Below, piece by piece: positions 7,177 through 9,935 of a stretch of 9,935 nucleotides of DNA. Source of the DNA: Gammaproteobacteria bacterium (lineage in GTDB: Bacteria; Pseudomonadota; Gammaproteobacteria; Pseudomonadales; Pseudomonadaceae); NCBI GenBank assembly GCA_012800475.1, contig JAAZJF010000191.1:1-9935 (forward strand), in the 5' to 3' direction. Made by a program: the position numbers and the translations under genes. The notes beneath the pieces are model-generated. The model was not told the DNA's origin, did not search any database, and saw only the letters and a list, made by a program, of their open reading frames with translations. How positions within the stretch are numbered: the first letter of the stretch is position 1; each line of letters opens with the position of its first letter.

Positions 7177-7971
7177 ATGCTCAAGGCCAATGATTTACAC
7201 ATCACTTTTAATCCCGGCACGCCGATTGAAACCCGTGCCCTCTGCGGCTTATCTCTGCAAATCCCAACGGGCCAATTTGTAACGGTTATCGGCACCAACG
7301 GTGCGGGTAAATCAACCTTTCTCAATGCTATCTCAGGCGATTTAAGCATCGATAGCGGCAGCATTTTAATCGATGATTTAGATGTCACCGCGCAGCCTGT
7401 CTGGGCGCGTGCTAAGCAAGTGGCGCGTGTCTTCCAAGACCCAATGGCGGGCACCTGTGAAGATCTCACCATCGAAGAAAATATGTCGCTGGCAGAGCAG
7501 CGCGGACAGCGCCGAGGCTTGAGTCGTGCAGTCAAAGCTTCACAGCGGGCGGGTTTTCGCGAACATTTAGCCACACTGGGCTTAGGTTTAGAAAACCGCT
7601 TGCATGACCGTATTGGCTTACTTTCAGGTGGACAACGTCAAGCTGTGAGCTTGTTAATGGCGGCTTTGCGCCCGTCACAAATTCTGTTGCTCGATGAGCA
7701 TACGGCAGCCCTTGATCCACGTACGGCCGACTTTGTTTTACAGCTCACGCAACGCATTGTTCAGGAAAAACAGCTGACCACCATGATGGTCACTCACAGT
7801 ATGCGCCAAGCGCTGGATGTGGGCGATCGCACTATTATGCTGCACCAAGGGCAAGTGGTGTTGGATGTCAGCGGTGAAGAACGCCAAGGCCTGGATGTGC
7901 CTGATTTACTGGCAATGTTTGAACAGGTACGCGGCGAAAAACTGGCCGACGACGCTTTATTACTCAGCTAA
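7177..7971 (+). CDS. ABC transporter ATP-binding protein, TrpZ-like (264 aa)
   Basis: Cytoplasmic ATPase that powers the permease encoded just upstream. All nucleotide-binding motifs are intact: Walker A GTNGAGKST (39-47), Q-loop Q87 in RVFQDP, signature LSGGQ (149-153), Walker B ILLLDE (169-174) and the H-switch H207 in VTHS. The sequence LLLDEHTAALDP (171-182) has His after the catalytic Glu, which I recall as characteristic of ATPases paired with TrpX/TrpY proteins. AGAGGG (7163-7168) lies eight bases before the ATG, inside the end of the permease gene, so the two are co-transcribed and probably translationally coupled. Its stop codon TAA directly touches the ATG of the next gene. Confidence 0.92.
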   Translation: MLKANDLHITFNPGTPIETRALCGLSLQIPTGQFVTVIGTNGAGKSTFLNAISGDLSIDSGSILIDDLDVTAQPVWARAKQVARVFQDPMAGTCEDLTIEENMSLAEQRGQRRGLSRAVKASQRAGFREHLATLGLGLENRLHDRIGLLSGGQRQAVSLLMAALRPSQILLLDEHTAALDPRTADFVLQLTQRIVQEKQLTTMMVTHSMRQALDVGDRTIMLHQGQVVLDVSGEERQGLDVPDLLAMFEQVRGEKLADDALLLS

Positions 7972-9801
7972 ATGAATACTCAACTGGCTGTAGTCTTGCT
8001 GCTGCTGGCCACAGCCGTTGTGTTATTTGTTCGCAATACGCCACGCATGGATGTGGTGGCGCTACTGATGATTGTTGCGCTCCCTTTAACCGGTGTATTA
8101 ACCGTAGAAGAAACGCTCGCAGGTTTTAGTGACCCAAGCGTGGTGGTGATTGCCGCCCTATTTGTGATTGGTGCGGGGTTAGTGCGCACTGGGATTGCCT
8201 ATAAGCTCGGTGAGCGCTTGATGCACCGCGCAGGCAACAGTGAAACTCGCTTAATTATCCTGCTGATGCTTACAGTCGCAGGACTGGGTTCAGTGATGAG
8301 CTCAACTGGTGTGGTGGCGATTTTTATCCCAGTCACTTTAAGTATTGCTGCGCGCCTCAATATCTCGCCCAGCCGCTTGATGATGCCACTCAGTTTTGCA
8401 GGCTTAATCAGCGGCATGCTGACGCTCGTTGCTACACCGCCCAATATGATCGTGCACAGTGAGCTGGTGCGCGCGGGCTTTTCTGGGTTTGGTTTTTTTG
8501 CTTTTGCTCCCATTGGTCTCAGCGTATTGGTGCTAGGTATTGTGTATATGCTGGCCACCCGACATTGGCTGGCGGGTGCGGATAGACACAAAACAGCAGG
8601 CGAACCCCGTCATAATATCGCTGATTTGGTGCGTGAATATCGCTTAGAAGGACGCGAACGCCGTTTGCGCGTACGCCCTAATTCGCTGTTAATTGGCCAA
8701 ACGCTCAACGAATTACAACTGCGCAAACAAGCAGGTATCAATGTGATTGCCGTTGAACGGCAACGGCGTTTTCGTTGTATTTTGCTCGGCGCAACAGGCA
8801 GTACCGAACTGCAAGCCGGCGATGTTCTGCTGGTTGATTTGGTCAGCCCAACCATTGATCTACTCAATTTTTACTATGAGCTCGGTGTCGAGCCCGTGGC
8901 CATGCAAAGCAGTTATTTTAGTGATCATCACCGCTCTTTAGGTGTGGCTGAAGTGATGCTACCACCGGACTCACGCTTAGCTGGCAATACCATTCAAGAA
9001 CTGGGGTTTCGCAGCAAACGCAAACTCAATGTGATTGGGTTACGTCGCAATCAACAGGCGCTAGAAGGCCTACTGGTGGATGAGAAACTCAAAGCCGGTG
9101 ATACGTTGCTGGTCGCGGGTAACTGGGAGCACATCCGCCAGCTGCAAGGGCATAATCGGGATTTCTTAGTCTTGAGCCTACCTGCCGAAGTGGATGATGT
9201 TGCACCTGCGCTCAGCCAGGCACCACATGCGCTGTTTAGCTTGGCAGTCATGGTGATATTGATGGTCAGCGGGCTGGTGCCCAATGTTTTGGCGGTATTG
9301 ATAGGCTGTTTATTAATGGGCGCATTTCGCTGCATTGATATGGACAGCGCCTACCGCTCTATTCACTGGCAAAGTATTGTTTTAATTGTCGGCATGTTGC
9401 CTTTTGCTTTAGCTTTGCAAAAAACAGGCGGGATTGATTTAGCTGTTAGCGGCTTGTTAAGTGTCTTTGGTGAAGCTGGTCCACGGCTGATTTTAGGGAT
9501 TTTATTTGCAACGACAGCGGTGATTGGATTATTTATTTCTAATACTGCAACGGCTGTACTGATGGCACCGGTGGCTATTGCCAGCGCTCAAGCCATGCAA
9601 GCCTCACCTGCACCATTCGCGATGATCGTGGCATTGGCGGCTTCAGCGGCCTTTATGACACCCATCTCCTCTCCCGTGAACACCCTTGTGTTGGGGCCTG
9701 GCCAATACCGCTTCAGCGATTTTGTGCGTATGGGCGTGCCCTTTACTCTAATTGTGATGCTCGCAAGCGTGGTTTTAGTGCCGATACTTTTTCCTTTATA
9801 A
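7972..9801 (+). CDS. SLC13/DASS-type permease with two internal RCK_C domains (609 aa)
   Basis: Inner-membrane secondary transporter of the divalent anion:sodium symporter superfamily. The N-terminal half-transporter (about residues 1-205) holds SST (110-112) and TPPN (155-158). A cytoplasmic insert follows with two RCK_C/TrkA_C-like domains, about 231-295 (RPNSLLIGQTLNEL..., GDVLLVDL) and 324-392 (PPDSRLAGNTIQEL..., GDTLLVAG). The C-terminal half (about 410-609) has SNT (523-525) and SSPVNT (566-571). The two halves are the inverted repeats of the family; the first has SST in place of the canonical SNT. Proteins of this plan resemble YfbS-like permeases; substrates are often unknown and range over sulfate, dicarboxylates and other anions. 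The ATG immediately follows the ATPase stop with no ribosome binding site in front, so translation is probably coupled. A functional link to the ABC system is suggested only by this arrangement. Confidence 0.88.
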   Translation: MNTQLAVVLLLLATAVVLFVRNTPRMDVVALLMIVALPLTGVLTVEETLAGFSDPSVVVIAALFVIGAGLVRTGIAYKLGERLMHRAGNSETRLIILLMLTVAGLGSVMSSTGVVAIFIPVTLSIAARLNISPSRLMMPLSFAGLISGMLTLVATPPNMIVHSELVRAGFSGFGFFAFAPIGLSVLVLGIVYMLATRHWLAGADRHKTAGEPRHNIADLVREYRLEGRERRLRVRPNSLLIGQTLNELQLRKQAGINVIAVERQRRFRCILLGATGSTELQAGDVLLVDLVSPTIDLLNFYYELGVEPVAMQSSYFSDHHRSLGVAEVMLPPDSRLAGNTIQELGFRSKRKLNVIGLRRNQQALEGLLVDEKLKAGDTLLVAGNWEHIRQLQGHNRDFLVLSLPAEVDDVAPALSQAPHALFSLAVMVILMVSGLVPNVLAVLIGCLLMGAFRCIDMDSAYRSIHWQSIVLIVGMLPFALALQKTGGIDLAVSGLLSVFGEAGPRLILGILFATTAVIGLFISNTATAVLMAPVAIASAQAMQASPAPFAMIVALAASAAFMTPISSPVNTLVLGPGQYRFSDFVRMGVPFTLIVMLASVVLVPILFPL

Positions 9802-9838
9802 GCTTTAAGCCTAACTTGTGCATAACTAGCGCGTGCCG

Positions 9839-9935
9839 TACTGCATGAATATCGTTCTTCCCTCAATGCGCCTTCCTGGCGCAATTCGGGCGCTACGCCA
9901 TCCTTGGCTACGCTTGCCACGATACTCATGCAGTA
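9839..9935. repeat. Palindromic repeat element with 17-bp terminal inverted repeats (MITE- or REP-like)
   Basis: TACTGCATGAATATCGT (9839-9855) and ACGATACTCATGCAGTA (9919-9935) are inverted copies with one mismatch in 17. Inside are a smaller hairpin, TGCGCC (9867-9872) with GGCGCA (9878-9883), and two related segments GCTACGCCA (9892-9900) and GCTACGCTT (9907-9915). The element begins 37 bases after the SLC13 stop codon. Both ends are TA, which would fit a mobile element that duplicates a TA target, with 15-bp ends starting CTGCATGA. No transposase is encoded in it. It ends exactly at the window edge, so the arms may be longer. It could also serve as the transcript end of the upstream operon. 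Confidence 0.7.

Noticed and set aside
9588..9929. 113-codon minus-strand frame at the right edge
   Set aside because: Most of it is antisense to the end of the SLC13 gene, and the rest is translation of the palindromic repeat. No independent evidence of coding.
1..9935. CRISPR arrays, tRNA or rRNA genes, insertion sequences with transposase, phage or toxin-antitoxin genes
   Set aside because: None seen on either strand. Apart from the edge palindrome, the space is filled by core metabolic and transport genes.

Overview
The window reads as a chromosomal housekeeping and transport region of a gammaproteobacterium. The RibB and ValS sequences look most like those of Pseudomonadaceae, but the base composition is near 50 % GC by eye, below that of typical Pseudomonas. 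A lower-GC relative in that family is a reasonable guess from recall of protein sequences, not a proven placement. No phage, plasmid, CRISPR or defence genes were seen.

Left part (1-1969, minus strand): a riboflavin operon. Its transcript carries a complete FMN riboswitch (about 1969-1812), then a 125-base leader with three hairpins, then ribE (riboflavin synthase, 1687-1025). Fifteen bases later comes a GTG-started ribB-type gene that runs off the left edge. That gene has an intact dihydroxybutanone-phosphate synthase domain fused to a GTP-cyclohydrolase-II-like domain that has lost its zinc cysteines, so it should not be read as a bifunctional RibBA. ribD does not precede the riboswitch here. 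The upstream neighbour is the divergent valS.

Middle (1970-5234): a divergent intergenic region of about 340 bases, then valS (2311-5160, plus strand), a full-length valyl-tRNA synthetase with HIGH, CP1 editing, KMSKS and C-terminal coiled-coil parts. A strong GC-rich hairpin lies between valS and the next gene.

Right part (5235-9801, plus strand): a compact transport cluster. It holds a periplasmic substrate-binding protein (TrpX/ABC_sub_bind type), an intrinsic terminator-like hairpin, a LivH/TrpY-type permease, an ATPase with the LLLDEHTAALDP Walker B of this family, and an SLC13/DASS-type permease with two internal RCK_C (TrkA_C) domains. The SLC13 start codon directly abuts the ATPase stop codon. 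The hairpin after the binding-protein gene fits the usual need for more binding protein than membrane components. The substrates of both transporters cannot be told from sequence.

Right edge (9839-9935): a 97-base element bounded by 17-base near-perfect inverted repeats that start and end in TA. It looks like a small palindromic repeat or MITE and is the least ordinary feature of the window. Apart from it, and the leader and hairpin structures, the window is conventional. I found no convincing undescribed multi-gene system.
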